A DNA stretch of 64,000 bases from Phoebastria nigripes (GCA_035582835.1 JAYKAV010002553.1:1968590-2032589); one strand, 5' to 3'; positions 42,691 through 57,700 are shown, numbered from the stretch's first letter. The notes: generated by a model not told the origin, from the letters alone. A program made the numbers and translations.

Positions 42691-45600
42691 GCAACCAGAG
42701 CTGAAATAATAATTATTTTAATGAAAGCAAGAGCAGCTTTAAGGCAGGCTCAGCATGGGTTTCACTTCTTTATACGAACCTGGAGTTTAACATCTGCAAA
42801 GGCCACCCATCTATGACACAAGAGTATGTCGAGATATAGCAAACAAAGCAAACACAAGTTTTTACAGTTTCTCTGTAGATGAATCTCTTGAGGGCTCTGA
42901 AAAGTCAGGGCTAATGTCAGGACAGATTACGGGATCTACATTATTTTGAAAATTTTCTTGTTTCGGCAGCTACCAACCATCCTTTTTGGCATGTCAGTGT
43001 GGAACCCACTACAGGATAATGGTGAGCAAGTTTCTTTTGAAAAAGAGGGAATAACGACCTCTAGGCTTTATCAGTCTGTAGTGCTGCTCTCCTGAACATG
43101 CCATGTGCCCTGAACGTGATGTCACGCAAAGGATGCTGCTTGACACCTTCACAAGCCCAACACACACTGTGCCTTGTGACCTCAGATATTAGCATGCAAC
43201 TGAAGTAGATGATGGAAGTTGTTTGGGCCATTTTAGAGTCGCTTTCCATGTTTGATGGGAGATACTTGCAAGCAGGTTTAGTAACCCAGCAAGATACAAC
43301 ATCCGTTTTGATACCCCCCGAGGAGACAGCTTGACCTTTAGATGATCCAGTTATGACAATACGATTGGAACAAAAATTGAAGTTGCGCAGCTCAAATTTG
43401 TCAGGCTGGAAGCACAAGGCTACTCTCAGTTGCTCCATTATTGGAGTCCTAGGCAGGGAGAGGTTTTGAACAGTAAATATGGGTGGTATGTAATATCCCC
43501 TCAATTAAACTTTAATACCATGGTTTTGCAGCTATATATATATACAGGTTGACCATAAAGTTAGAACAATTTTATCTAATGACTCTTCCATTTGTGCACT
43601 CTGTTATTTTCATGTTGGTAACAGGAGCATCAGCTATCCATTTTCATTAGTCAGCCCACAGCCTTGGCTGTGGGCTAGAACTTGCTAGAACTGAGACTAC
43701 ACAGGTCTGTCAGGCACTCGAAACAAAGTGTGAAAGAAGCAACCTGAATGAGGGTAACTTTATCTTTCCGCATCCTGGAGATGGCTCTGGGAATAAAGAA
43801 AAAAAGGGAAAGAAACATACAGAAAAGCATAAAAGCAGATCTCTGCTTTTCTAGAGTAAGACAACATCCAGGAACAACCAAGCTCTATCTGTCTTGACAT
43901 CAAATGTTCTAAAGGGGCTTGTTTGCTAGCAAAACCAGCATGAGACACTGGGAGATCACCAATGCTGGAACAGCAATGCAATGCTAGATCTGCCTGGAAA
44001 CCATCTCTGGCTGGCCACCTGCCCACAAAATCTGCCCACTTGTTGTCAATTCCGGAAGAGTGAAGGACCACTTTCCTGCCCTAACAGCACCATTACAAGA
44101 ACACGATGACTTTCCAATATGAGGAGCAGGTGCCTCGGGTTCATGTAACATATAGCATTGGCGCTGCCTGCAAAGAACGTCATCAACAAATTCCAGAGGA
44201 CAAACAGGAACAGGTCAGTCTGATAATGTCCCAGTACCTACAGGACCTAGAGTATCTACTCTATTGCTTAGAGGTCACATGGTCCAAAACAACCTTTCAG
44301 ACCTGTTTTGTCTAGTACTACTGTATTATTTAGGAGTGGGGTAAAGTGGGTCCCCCAATTTGTGTGCAGTTCAACTACAAAGCAAGGACACTGAAGTCAC
44401 TTCCGTTTAATGTTTGTCAGGCCAAAGCAACTTAATCATTGTTTAGAGAGAGCAAAGAATAACTGCAGGAAAAGACACCATACACGTTGGAACTGGCTTG
44501 TGAGGCAGTGCTGCAAGCAGTCTGCTGGATCAATAGATTTTAACATGCAATGAAGCAAAAGGGCTCGCAGTGGTTAGAATCTGTCCTTGGGCAGGTCCCT
44601 CTTCCCTGCAGCCTGTCACTGCTTCTGTCAGCTCAGTGGTTTAGAAGTGCAAGAAACTTTTGCAGCTTACTAAGTCAAGATAAGCAAATAAGGACAGTGC
44701 ATTTCAACCTCACTGCTGTCACCTGTCTTTGTCTACGAGTAACTAGTTAACCAGGGAGGAAGAGACTGTGCGTTCCAAAACATGCTCAGTGTTGCAGAGA
44801 GCCCCAATGGCAACAGCTCATGCTTGATTCCAATTGAATCTTGATTCCAGCTGAATCCTGAACAGCTCTTGTCGGCCAAGAGGACAAGAGCAAATATGTG
44901 CCACATCCTCCACCTGAAAGCCATGCGTGAGCCCTGAACCAAAGGAGGGGGCATTGCAGAGGAAGCCACTACCCCCCTCTGTCACCTGGTATTTCAGCAG
45001 GAGCCTGTCCTCCTCTTCACTTTTTGTATGTGGGTGTAGAAATATCAGTAATAACAGTAAAGCCCTTTCCTTTGCACTTGTGTAAAGCAAGCAACCTCTC
45101 CTCTGAAGCTGCTTTCTGTATTAAGCTATCATAAGAAGGGCACTCAAGAAAGGGCAGGGAGCAGACAAGGGGTGGATGTGGAGGAGATACCCAAGAGAAG
45201 TCCTCTCCAACACCCATCTGACAGAGAAGACAAAAGAGGCCACATCCAGGCTGTTCCAGACACTCCTAACCCACTCTGCTGTTTAGCTGATGGGAGAGTA
45301 GTGGCAATGAAAAGTCCAGGCTCCTTCTCTGAGATGAAAATAGTTTTTGCTAAGTGTAGCTTGAAATTTCCAGCCCTCAGTGACATTGATTCCCACTGCT
45401 TTTTCCCCAAGGAGGAGAAAATGATAGCCACAGGTCCAGCACGCTTTTCTTCACAGCAGCAGAGTTGTGGCCAAGCCAATGTAATTGTAAAGCCAAAGAC
45501 TATTTGCATCATCTATTTTGTATGACCACTGTTTCAATACCCAGGGCTGCCATTCAAGCCCAGAGGTCTTAAAAAGCTTTAAAGTCCTTCACCACTGAGG

Positions 45601-45786
45601 TAGAGGAGAACTAAAGAGTTGAAATTGCCCTATTCAGAGGTGACACTAACTGCTTTCAGTGGAGACAGGGCCAATTCTGTCCCTTCAGTGTTCCCAGGTT
45701 TTGGGCACCGATGTCAGGCTTCAGTTTTAGTCTGGAGTAGGTAATGAAGTCACTGGAAAGCCTACTCGGCTTTCCCTGAGCCTGCT

Positions 45787-45817
45787 GGGAGGGGGAGAAG
45801 GAGGAGGGAGGGGGGAG
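45787..45817. repeat. 31-bp homopurine tract
   Basis: Uninterrupted purines (G-rich with GGA and GAA units) from 45787 to 45817, containing several G3 runs. It could form a triplex or quadruplex. No gene feature is attached. Confidence 0.8.
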
Positions 45818-48800
45818 TTCAGCTGTTAAACATTTCATGAGACTGTCTCCTGGAGGGCTGGTGTGTCCGGGGTGGTACAGGGACACTAGCCTGGCTCCTT
45901 GCTTTTTGGCACTACAGCTCTTGTTTTCCTTATGCCCGTGTATGCAAACAGGACCTTTGGTAATGGCTCAAGAGGAGACGATCTGCCCCAGACAGGAAAG
46001 AAGGCAGAGCCTGCAGACAGTAACAAGATCCCCCAAACGTGGAATCAAGACGGCAAGCATCTGTTCCAGTTTTAGAGTCCTGTACCATGTGGGTACCAAA
46101 AATACAGCCTGTGTGTCCCCTTTGGTCACATCATCATAGGAGACAGCATTGTCCCAAAGCTGCTTACCAACACAACCTTGATGGAGAGCTTAGATGCCCN
46201 ACTCTTAGAAGTGCTATTTGTTTTCTCTCCAAATGACAGCAATTCACTATTTTTAGCGCTCATCTCATGTCTGGTTGGCATTTCCCTTGGGCCTTACCCT
46301 TGTTTCACAGCATTGGTGCCAGCTCCCACGAAGCATTTTTTTTGGTGCCAGAGGGGCTGATGCCAAGTCTGTCTGTCTTGATGCCAAAATGGCAGCTGGC
46401 TTTATTGTTGAGACAGGATTTGCCAAAGCTAACAGCACTAGTGCTGGGGTGACTAGCATTGATTTTAAGGTTTTCTTCTTCCTTACTCTTCTATTGCCTC
46501 TAGATTTCATGGGATAATGCTGCTCCAAATGACCCTCTCGGGTCCTAGGAGAGGGATTTTTTCATCAGGGTCTAAGGTATCAGGCAATTATACAGCAGCC
46601 TGTCTTAACTTACAAGTCCTCAAAGAGAAGGATACTTATATACATGGAGCAATTATCTGGGATGCAGCACTGCCACTGCTGGGCCCAACTATGACAGAAA
46701 CAAGCCCCCCTGCAGATCAAGCAGGACTTGATCTCTCTCAGCCTGCAAACGTGTTTAAAAAAGCACCGTCCACAAAATCAGAGAACCCACTGAAGATAAG
46801 GGTGGTTACGTGGCATTTTATCACCAAGATATACCTAAGACAGAAGTCTGGAGCAGGAGAAGAGGGTCAGGGATCAGCCAAATTGCATCACATCACCATG
46901 AGCAAGAAGACAAAACCCAAGAAAGGTCATGGCCTTTTTCCCCTTTTGCACTCTCACAAGTGCCACTCTGCAAAATGCTACTGTTCAGATAAAATCCAGT
47001 CTCACACATGAGGCACAGGCATGTTGACCGTGGGAAACACCCACAGAGATGTGAATAGATAGCACATGTGATAGGTAATCACATGTGTACAGATACATGT
47101 AATTTGAAGTTATGGTATCCCTGCAAATTAGGAAGTATTTTGATGTTAACCTCTGCTACTTTTCTTATAAACCTAAAAACCACACCTTGTTCAGAAACAG
47201 TGGTGTCAAATGGGCATCTGATTGCCCAAAGATGATCAGCTCTTTCTTCAGGAACGGTGCAGTTAGTTAACCTGACAAGAGGTACACAATTGGTTAAACT
47301 GGCTTTCTCATCACATAAGACTTTGCCGGGGGATCTGTTATTCATACAGCCTGGTCAGATCTTTCTGAAGTTCATTGGTCTTTTCTGAGCTTAAGTTTAC
47401 ATCTTGAACAAATTTAGAAAAGCCCCCAAAATACAAGCAGTCTTGTTTTCCTCAGATCATTTTACAAGAAAGAGGTTCTTTTATTGAGTTCTGAGAATTA
47501 AGTTTCTGTTTCCAGCAGAGCACCACTTCTATATGGCCCGTACCCTTCTTGAGAGGAACAGATTTTCTGGGAAATCCTTTAGGAAAACAAAGAGACATCA
47601 GCAGCTGCCTCTTTCCAAGCACACTGCTGGATATTATGGTTCGATAATGTTACACAGCAAAGCAGTATCGCATAGCTTATGCTGAGGCAAAGAAACGTCC
47701 TCAAACTGCCCTATATATGTACAGCCTCAAGCACTTTCCTACTATTATCCCTGGACTTTACACTCCAGGCCCTGCCGTGGCACCTACATCCCCATCAATA
47801 GGCGAGTTCTGGGTTGCACAGATGATTGGGTTTGCAGTGCACAAACCACAAACAACTGGTTTAATCGAGTCTTCTTCCTCTTAGAAAATACATGTGGATC
47901 TCAATACGGTACTCCCAAAATTAAGTCTGTCAGTTAACCCAATGGGCTGTGCAGTACCTAGAGTTTTACAGGGTTTCTGTTATCTAGCAGAAAAGTAAAC
48001 TCATCTGAACCGCTACAGGTAAGCTGAGGCTCAGAGTTTGTGGTTAGAGGCTGGCACAAACACGAGGAAAGCCCTTCCACACGGCATGGACCGACTAGCA
48101 AAAAGACAGGAAGACTTCTCCTTTTCCAAAATGAAGAGCACTAAAGATCACATACATGTATCTTCATACAACCAAAGTGAAGAATTAAAGGAAACCACAA
48201 GTTTAACTATTAAGAAAGCTCAATACCACAAGCATTTAAAAGATCACAGCACAACAGTATTAAAGACATCACCTTTAAATCACTAGACAAAACTAAGGGA
48301 GCTATCAGATCTTAACCTCCATGGTTAAAAACTTCTTTAAACAAGCAGCTTTAGGGAAAAACCACTTCAGAAAACCTCATCTTAAACACAAGCTCATCTT
48401 TTCTAACTTGAATTACTGTGTTGCTTAGGATCCCTCCAAGTACTTGGAAGAAAAACATGAACTCATCTCTATTCTGAAATGATGAGTAAACAAAAATAAG
48501 GAATAAAAAAACCAGCACAGTGTATGGTTAAGTATAGTTTCAAGCTGAGTTTACCCATGTCTGTGAAACAGCAGGAAATATCAAGACCTTAAAGCCTAAT
48601 CTCTCCCCTGTTGTAGTACTGGTTCTGCTTTGGCCCACATCTTTACTGGGAATACGAGAAAAGCTCCCCAAAAGGCCACACTTTGTTGCTCTGCCAACCG
48701 GAGGGAAGAGCTTTTGGGATTGCCTCAAACAGAAGAGCCCTCAGAAAGCATGATCTACATAAAGCAGAGCGCTCACAGATGTACGTTTCCAGGTACAAAT

Positions 48801-49457
48801 AAAGTTAGTTCGATCCAAGCATACAGGGCAAAAAATTCAATGCCTCCCATCACCAGCTCCTCCATCCTGCTGCGTTTTCCCTCTCTGCAGCTATTTTCCC
48901 TAACCATAAAATGGGGAGAGTGCCAGAAAGGTGTTTGAGATATTACAACGGTTGGACTCAAAATACAACTAATTGTTCTTCTTTCTATGCCTAGCAGAAC
49001 TGCCACCGGTTACCCAAGTATTTCCTGTTGGGCTCAGCTCATCTGGAGGCCACCCCTGGGACAGCCAGCAGTTATGTAAGGAACAGGCGGCTGGGAGGAA
49101 GCGATGTCCCAGTGTCACGTTTCAGCATCAGCATGGCATTACGCAGTTTGCACTTTGCTTAAGCATTAAAAACACTGGTGGCACCTAGAATCACAGCCAG
49201 TTTCTAAATTTCAGCAACATACCTGCAGGCCAGGCAGTTTTGCCATTCCAAGGGCAGATACCTTCAACACCCTGCTGTCTTGCTCCCCCACCTTCATGGT
49301 ATCTGTAGGGTTTCCCCCTTAGGTATAGGGGCAATGTGTGCTCCCCTTGTGTGCATAAGCATGCTTTATTTCATATAGTTCAATGTCCAATAATTAAAAA
49401 CTCATTTCAGCTTTACCTTGGGAAGAAATGCTGATCACCATAACCTGCCTTTATGGT

Positions 49458-49516
49458 ATTATCTTATCCCAACTGCTATAATTTCCATTAGTGCTTGTTA
49501 TGCCACTGGCAGATAA
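49458..49516. promoter_or_regulatory. Candidate GATA-factor cluster
   Basis: ATTATCTTATC at 49458-49468 reads on the minus strand as two adjacent GATA sites (GATAAGATAAT). A third, AGATAA, lies at 49511-49516. The surrounding 100 bp is unique AT-rich sequence. Enhancer activity is only a guess. Confidence 0.25.
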
Positions 49517-50429
49517 AGCAAACACTCCCCTGGCTGCAGCAGGGCTGAAGGAGGTCAGGGCGACCCACACTGCTTTACCTCTTTTCACACATTTCTCTGC
49601 AGCAAGGTTGCAGGCTGTGGAAAAGAGAGAAGGCTAAGCGCTTGCTTTCTCCTTGCTAAAGTCTGGCTGCCAGACACGCATTTGCTCTAGATCACAATAC
49701 CAGTGGCCTCTTACTCCTGCAACAGTTATTTTCTTTTAAATTCTCCCATAGCATAAACCAAATAGTCCATATGCATCTGTGTAAAAAAAAAATCAAAACA
49801 AATCAAAACCTGATTGACATCCTACCTTTTTATAGGAAGGTAATTGGTGCTAATTAGCATGACTACAGTAAACCGGTAAATCTTAAAAACCAAAAAACCC
49901 CAAACTGTCAGAAGCCACTTATTTTCTTCTTCAAAAGGTGAACAATATACATGTCATCCTCAACACCCAGAAAGCTCGAAGACCTGTGGGTGACTGTTGA
50001 ATGAAGAAACTCTAAGGCAAGGAAATATTTTCAGTTTTTAGAAACACTCACTTCTGACACATTGTAGGCTCCTACAGTAGTATTTTTCCCCTGAAGCAGG
50101 TAGTTTGGGGAGTAGGAGTTCTGAACATCTGCTTTGGAAAACCAGGACCAACCCTCCTTTCCTGGAAACAAGTGAGAAAACTGCCCACTGATTTCATTGC
50201 AGAGACCCAACCTGCACCTTGTAAAATCATCAGACCATTGAAAGAGACAACTTCCAGGTAAAAAATACATAAAGAACTTAGGGACGGACAGCAACATTTG
50301 TGAGCAGGATTTAATTACAGATTTAATTACAGACTGGCCATTGTACTGTCCTCCTTTCAGCACTTATTCCTTAACACAGGCTTCAAACGTCAGGGCTGTT
50401 CGAAAATGAGAGATGCAAACCCAGAGGCA

Positions 50430-51620
50430 CTAGGCTGAAGGGCTTCTCAAGAAGTCACCCTGTCAAACTGCTCTGGGAACAATTCGCTACACCTAAAGCA
50501 TCAACATTTCTCTAGCCTATTCTTAAGACGACTGCAATCACCAGTGTTCCCACTGCCTCAACAGGCAGTGTGCTCCTGTGCTCGATGCTTTTTAAAAATT
50601 AGGATGTTCTTTCCCATTAACATTAATTCAGGCTTTAGTGCAAGATAAGGCAGTAACTACTTCTTCTCCACTAAAAACAAGACAACCGATCACAGTCATC
50701 TTCTTAACTTAGCTCACCTGGAAAATTGTTCCATTCCTCTATAAGCTGCTTTCAGAAGACAAAAGAAGTCTTTTTTCATAGACTACAAGGATTAAATCAT
50801 AGTTTTACTCCTCTTCTCAGTCTGTAACTTAAACCCATCTTAAAATGTGGGATCCAAAATGGTGCACATCACTTACTAGCATGGAGCATTACAAAATACC
50901 TGAATAGGACACTTCTATTACTACGTCATTAAAGATTTGGTGGTATTTTTGCAACAACTGCACTCAATTTCTGATACATCCCAAAATCCCAGACTCCCTC
51001 TATTTGACTTTCTCCATCCAATAAGTACTCTGCACTTTTCCTTCAGGAAAAGTGAAATAGGCTTCAGATTATTTCTTCAAGTTGTTCTCCTGTCTTAAAA
51101 AACACACACAACCCTCCATCTGCATCTCAGGTGCTTTCTCTTTGTCTCCCAAACTGTTGGCACAGAGGCAGAACAAACCCCTCCAGGACCCCAGTCACCA
51201 CCACAGACTACTCCTTAGCATATATTCCAGTCACTTAATGAACCCACTCTATTACTATTTGATCCTGAACACAGATCCCTACTCAGCATCCCATAACCAT
51301 TGTGCTCCCTCACTCAGGTTGGGCTGTAAAACATCCATTGAATCAACCAAATTAAATTTTTTTCCCCCATGAGGTTGTTCCTGATAAATCCACACTGCTC
51401 GTTTCCTGTCGCCTTAGAGATGCTTATAAAGCCTTCAGGGATTTGTTCTAGTACTTTACTAGAGAAGCATTTCACCGTTTTCTAACTTTTTTTTCCTTAT
51501 TCTTTTCCTTTAATTTGTCCCCTTTACATTTAGTATTAATTTTAATGTGTGTAGAATTACAGCCAGGAGTTTGTGCGTTTTCTGTTTTTTTCCCCTTGAG
51601 AACCAAAAGAGTAGCAAACC
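50430..51620 (-). mobile_element. Ancient degenerate CR1 LINE (about 1.2 kb)
   Basis: Plus-strand landmarks appear in the same order as in antisense amniote CR1 elements: TTTCTCTAGCCTATTCTTAA near 50508, CACTGCCTCAACAGGCAGTG near 50552, AAATGTGGGATCCAAAATGG near 50845, TTTTTGCAACAACTGCACTC near 50946, and TTCCTGATAAATCCACACTG near 51378, followed by CTTTACTAGAGAAGCATTTC. The matching CR1 landmarks are 'CTGGCCTGTTCTTAAAA', 'AATGTGGCGCCCAGAACTGG', 'TTTTTTGCAACAGTG' and 'TTGACAAATCCATGCTGA'. The element lies on the minus strand and is heavily mutated, with no intact reading frame. Confidence 0.55.
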
Positions 51621-51683
51621 CTTTCAGTCTATGTATCAGTTACTGAGTTACTGTTTAGTCACTTTCCTCATTAAATTTTAGAG

Positions 51684-51785
<102 letters not shown>

Positions 51786-54700
51786 TATAACACTGTATTT
51801 GTAGAACCTTTTCTTAAGCCTTTATGTGTTCCTTGCTAGCTGCAAAGGTGAACTACACAAACAGTAAAATCTTTACTGTCCCTTCAGTTTTAGATGACTG
51901 AATTTAGTAAATGGTTTTAACATCAGCAAAAAATAATGAAGATGATAATAAACTTCAGGATCCCTTTAAAATGCAGGTCTGGCATGAGAAAGAAAAATGT
52001 TAAGACTTTTTAAAACATATACCCCATTTGTGGAAAGAATTCAGCACAAACTGACAGCATGACTTTATCTTTTAGAGTGTCAGCACACAGCGGACTCTTT
52101 ATTGAAGTCTGAGCTCACACTGAGTTGAAGTCACCGTGAGACAAAATAAGTGACCATCAAAAATGTCCCCAAATTCTTGGGAAATTCAAAGCAAAGTTTC
52201 AATCAAAAAAGTTAAGGCAATGTTTTGTAAATGTAGAAACCTATTAGCGAAATGGAACTTGTATCTGCCAAAGCGAGCCAGCAGAACCAATGGTANTCAA
52301 TGTGTCCACCATGCACCAAAAGAGACCCTTACAGATGCTTGAAGGATTCAATTTGGAAACCAGATCAATAACAGAGGTGAATCAAGCAGCTTTGCTATCG
52401 GATCAAGCACGCTGGACAAGGTTTAGTTCTCCACTATGCAGTTAGTGTATGCTTGAGCTGTGTAGTTAGAGAAAAGTCTTTGAGCTATTATTATGCCTTA
52501 TAGCCATGTAGCTCAGAACAGCTGAGCCTCTGTACTTCTCCTTTCAAGGCAGGCTGGAGGAAGCGCAACCCTGCTGCTTCCTCATTAGCGTGAAGACTGC
52601 TGTCAAATTGTCTGCAACTAGCTTTCGAACTACCCTGAGGGATAACCAGACCTCCAAAAACTCAGCAAACTCATGGAAAATGCTCCTTCTTAAACTCCCC
52701 AGGAGCAGAAAGATGCACCAGTGGCTCCTACAGTCTATAAACTGCATCTAGCTCGCAAGCATCTGCTGCTTACAGCAGCTCTCGCCAGATTCTCATTCAG
52801 GTCCTCCACTTTTTGCCTCTCATCTAGACGAGCTGGAAGAAATTTGGATGCACACAGATGCCAAGGATGTCCCTTGTGAGTTGCAACCTCAGGTATGAGA
52901 AAGTCACTTAAGTCAGGGGTTTGACAGAGAGCCCAGATCTTGCTGTAATGCGATAACTCTGCCAGAGCCATCCTGCCAGGACTATAAATCCCAGTATTCC
53001 GCAAAGTAACAGCGGAATCTGAAATAAGATTCATTTCTGAAGGGCAAGCTGGTGGTCTAGAGGTTTTGTTTTATTTCAGAGTGTTGCCATACGTCGGTTG
53101 ACCACACAAGCAAGGAGCACAGGTACGCACGCTGTTGACTTACCACTGTAGATGCCAAGCTTTCAGTAAAGGCAGTAAATGTTAATGCCAGAATAAAAGA
53201 CAAGACCATTTTCACAAGTACAACAGAGTCCCCCCACAGACCCAGTTTTACATGGATTGTGCCTAGCACAAAACAGCCACTTTTTCACAGTAGAGACAGA
53301 TTTATTCTTGGCAAAAAATTACATGGTGGGTCAGATGTCTCAGACTCTGGCATCTTCAAGAAGGGTCAAGAACTTCCCCCCCATAAGACTTACTGAGAAA
53401 CAGAAATGAAAGGACTCCTCTGTCTATTCAATAGCACTGATTCAGACATTCTGTCAAGATCTGAACACTTTTGCCATGTCTTTTCCCAACACAGCCTGGG
53501 ACTCAAAAGCATTCTTGAACATGAAGGTTCATATAAATTTACCAAATTCGAGTCAGAAAGATTTTCCAATCGTGATCTACATCTCAGCCAGCCAGCAAAA
53601 ATATGAAAATCTGACAACTAAAAGAAAGGGCATTACCCAGTGTATTTCCCCCGCATAGAAACACTCTGAGAGATGCATCAAAATCTGTTTTGTAATAATT
53701 TCTTCATGAGACAGTTGATCTTTAGTGATCTAGGAAGTTGTGGATAAAGCTCAAGAACTGAGAATGTTTTTGGTGCATATTCTCATTTCTCCCCAGGGAA
53801 TCTTGATCTTCAGAGGAATATTAACAAGAAGTATGTAAAATATTTTGTGGACTGTTTATAACCTAATGACTCCAAATGTAACCTTAAATGCCATTCTGCA
53901 AAGAGTTAGCCATACTCAGCCATTCAAGCAGAAGGAGAATGCTAGAGCCTCTCAGGCAGACCACTTCTATCGCTCTTCCTTTAGCTTTGTTCAAGCAACT
54001 TCACATAATACAGTCATCTTACAGTGATATCAGGAAAACGCTGCTCAGAATCAAGCTGACATAAAACTCATGGTTGCATTATTAACTAGTAAAATAATTC
54101 CAAGGACTTGTGTTTGGAAGTGTCTGTTCACACGTACAGCCAAATCTGAAAATCCAGCTTCAGTTCTTATTTAAACATTACTTAATGGTTAAAACTAGTG
54201 TTCTTCTGGAAAAGAGATTTTGAAAGATATACTCTAATCCTTCATCAAAAGACAAACGTGAAAAGCATATGGTTCCCCCCTGGGTACGCTTATTGTAAAT
54301 CAAGTTACCTTTCTGGAAACTCAATATGTATTTGCTAAATGAAAACAAAACATCTCTTACAGCTTCACAATTAGAATTTAAAAAGCCAGATGCTGCAGGA
54401 GTTAAGGTTTTCTTCGCAATGTTAGTTTACCCAGTTATACATCCTGAAGGCTAAAAAAAAGTATTTAAGGAGGAGAGTGTTACAATCTGTGAAGTTAATA
54501 TTTGTGTTAAAAATACTCATGGAAAAATCTAGCTGTTTGCTTTCCAGAAGNCATTATTTGGTCTCTTCTATTTTTCAAATTAGAAGAGGCCTTTGCAGAA
54601 TTATAAATAAAACACTGAAAGCTCCATGTGACTTTCCCATATGTAGTTTTTCAACAGCCATCCCCACTGTTTGCATACCAAGGCAGTGTTTGCCAAGTTT

Positions 54701-57700
54701 CAAGTAGACAATTTTTAAGCCAAATTTGTAAAACCAAGAAGATAAAGATTTTGTTAATATCCTTTGATCAGAGATACACCTCATAAGAAGAGTCAAACTG
54801 TGGAGGGAAGCAAGATCAAAAAAAGAAAGATCTTATGTTTTGCCATCAATTTACAAGGAATGTCATTGTGTCAGTATAGATGATGTGGGAAATGGTGAGA
54901 ATGCCAACATTAGCTTCTCTGAGTTTTTGAGAGCAGTATACGTAGCCATCCCACTTCTGCACGTGTTCTGAGACAGAAAATACTCTTCATTCGTTGAACA
55001 AACAAGCAGATCTAACCCAAAAAGTGGAAGAGAAGAGTTAAGAGAACATCTCAGTTTTATTCCTCTAGGGCTACTGGCAGATGCAGCAGACAGGAGGATT
55101 TTCCTGTCTGCTGCTTTCCTGGTTGCCTTCATTCCCACCACAATATCAAAATATCTGAAAGCCCAACATCCGAATGGCTCCCATGCTATGCATCATATCC
55201 AAAAAACCTGTGGAGGTGACCTGAAACCAGGCCTCCAGCTTTCTGAAGGGTGGGACACCTGGCTGCATGTACAAGGAGCAACACAGCAGGTAATTCTGAG
55301 CCAAGACGAGACAGCGGGCAAGGCTGAAGCACACGTACTGGGACAACAGAAAGGATCCCCTGCCAGAGGACAAAGTACAGAACTGGCCTTCACCTGAACA
55401 AGCTGGGCAGCCCAACAAGGAAGACAAGAAAGTCACCTGCCACATAACATTAAGACTGCCATGTTAGACTGAATGCCCCAAAGCAGAAGTCAGAGACGTA
55501 TTCTTCCCAGGACACCACAGTATCTCTTTTCCAGTCTGAGCTGCAGCACAACATTCATTCCTACTGACCTCACTTTTCCCCTTGGATGAGGAACACACCC
55601 ACGGTACTATCTTGATCAATGCAATCACAAAAGGTCCTTCATTGCATGCAACAGTTCAGTAAAGCACACCTGGCAGCATAACAAAAACCTGCACAGGGAC
55701 ACCTTGAAATTGTCATGTTCGATTTGACCTACATCAAATCTTACTAATATCTAATACTCCTTTGACACNGGGAGTGGAAGAGGCATGGCTGTGGGCTGGT
55801 GACAACTTGCAGCTTCACTCCACGCGGCCCACGGTCTGTGTCATGAAAGCCTCGCACCAAGACTTATATTAAGACACTGCACACACACCAAAGGGGTTTG
55901 AAAAGCCTGCTCAACCCTCGTGAAAGAAGGGGTTCTCTGGACCTACTTACAGCCTGAAAAGCGAGGGGAAAGAGGTTCTGTTTTTATTCTTTGCAGTCTT
56001 GTTCAGCTGTGCTCGACACCTGTATGCCTCCTAAGTTTATGGTTACCTCCTGTTGACAAATATGTTCTTCTGCAATCTATTTCATCTATTTTCAAAAAGA
56101 CAGATAACACATTTTTTAACATTAGCCAGGTTATTTGCAAGACAAATTATGGCCTTTATATGACACAGAATTGGGACTCCAAATAACTTGTGGTCCATTC
56201 TCAAACTGTACTGGACTTGATGTTTGGTAAAGTCACTGTTTTCTATTCTTTCATTTTCCATCAGCAGAATAAGAATAGAATTTACCATATCAGAAGTGGA
56301 GTCAGAGTCATTAATATTTATAGATAACATCTATTACTTTACACTATGCAAAAGATTTGACATGTTTTTTCATGCTAGTTCAGTGTAAATGTTTGTATAT
56401 GTATTGAAATCAACCAGAATTCATACATAAGTTAAGTAAAAGATCACAGGTTTCAGAAATGGATATCCCATGATTTAGTTATTTGCCTGTAATGAGGGAA
56501 AACCAATACAAAGTCATCCCCTTTGTGAAACCTAGCAATTGTTGATGACGACTGTATCCTTAGGGCCAATCTTCAGTGAATTATCAGTAAAAAAAGTGGC
56601 ACCTTCCTTTTATTTACCCCTGTCCTAGACCGAATATATTTAAAAAAAAAAAAAAAAAAAATCAAGATAACTATATTTTCTTTACTCTTCCACAATAACA
56701 AGGAGACTGAAAGCATAATTCACTCTAATAATTTTCTGTAAAGGAGGATTTCATTGTTAACTATAGTAAGTAAACACCAGATTTAAATTTTCCCTTGCAA
56801 CTTGCCAATCTTGTCATGACTCAGCTTTTTAAAAAAAAAAAAAAAAAAGTTTTCTTTGTACTTCAGTAACTTTCCTCTTTTAGTCTCCAGCTAAAAGATG
56901 GATGATGATTTAGAAAGATTCCTAGCCATGCACCATTTCTGGCTGAAATCACAGTTACAAGCCAAAAAGCAATCAGAGACTTAAACTACAGGCAGAAATT
57001 GTTTAGTGGTTGGTATTCCTTTCCTAAGCCAGAACTTCAATACTGCCTTTATAAAGCAAATCAGCATCAAAAGAGAGGCAGAAATATGCGCTCAATGCTT
57101 CTGACATACTTGATTGTAACAGAATATTCTAAGTAGGAAGTCATAAATATATTGCCAACAGTCTCTGAGATGACCAGCAAAATGGTAGCAATAAGCGGCA
57201 TCAGGAATGAAAATGAATGATCTCATTTCTCCCGAAGTGCCAAGAACTCCGACCTCCACACGACTGAAGAATCTTTACAGAGTATACACATATGAAAATG
57301 TATTTTTAAGACCCACAGGACTGGAATCCCCGTCACAAAGTGCCACAGTGATAACTCAAGTTCTGCAGGTGATATTTTTTTTTTTCGTGTCATTAAATAT
57401 CTTTTTTTCCCCTGTCTCCACACCTCACAACTCACTTTTTGTACCTCCAAATACTGACAAAAGTCACCAGTGATCTCCCACAGCATGAGATGCATGGAAA
57501 GCTATGCAACAGCCTTAGGGGTGGGGAAGCCAAGTCAGATCCTAATTTCTCAACTCAGGAGCACAAAGAAAGAGAACACTTGTACCGGCTTTCACATCTC
57601 TCTTCTCCACATCTTGACACCTCTGCTAACAGACTCTAACAACCAGGACACCAGAATTCATACTTCAGCATCTTCAACTTCTTTCCTGAAGGACTCCAGC

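Noticed and set aside
43061..43504. 147-codon open frame, minus strand
   Set aside because: No similarity that I recognise to reverse transcriptase, envelope or any cellular family; consistent with chance.
45144..45525. Overlapping open frames of about 120 codons on both strands
   Set aside because: Both strands being open at once reflects local lack of stop codons; neither peptide is recognisable.
46517..47011. 164-codon open frame, plus strand
   Set aside because: Longest frame in the AT-rich part, but about one of this size is expected by chance in 64 kb of six frames; no recognisable domain, splice sites or promoter.
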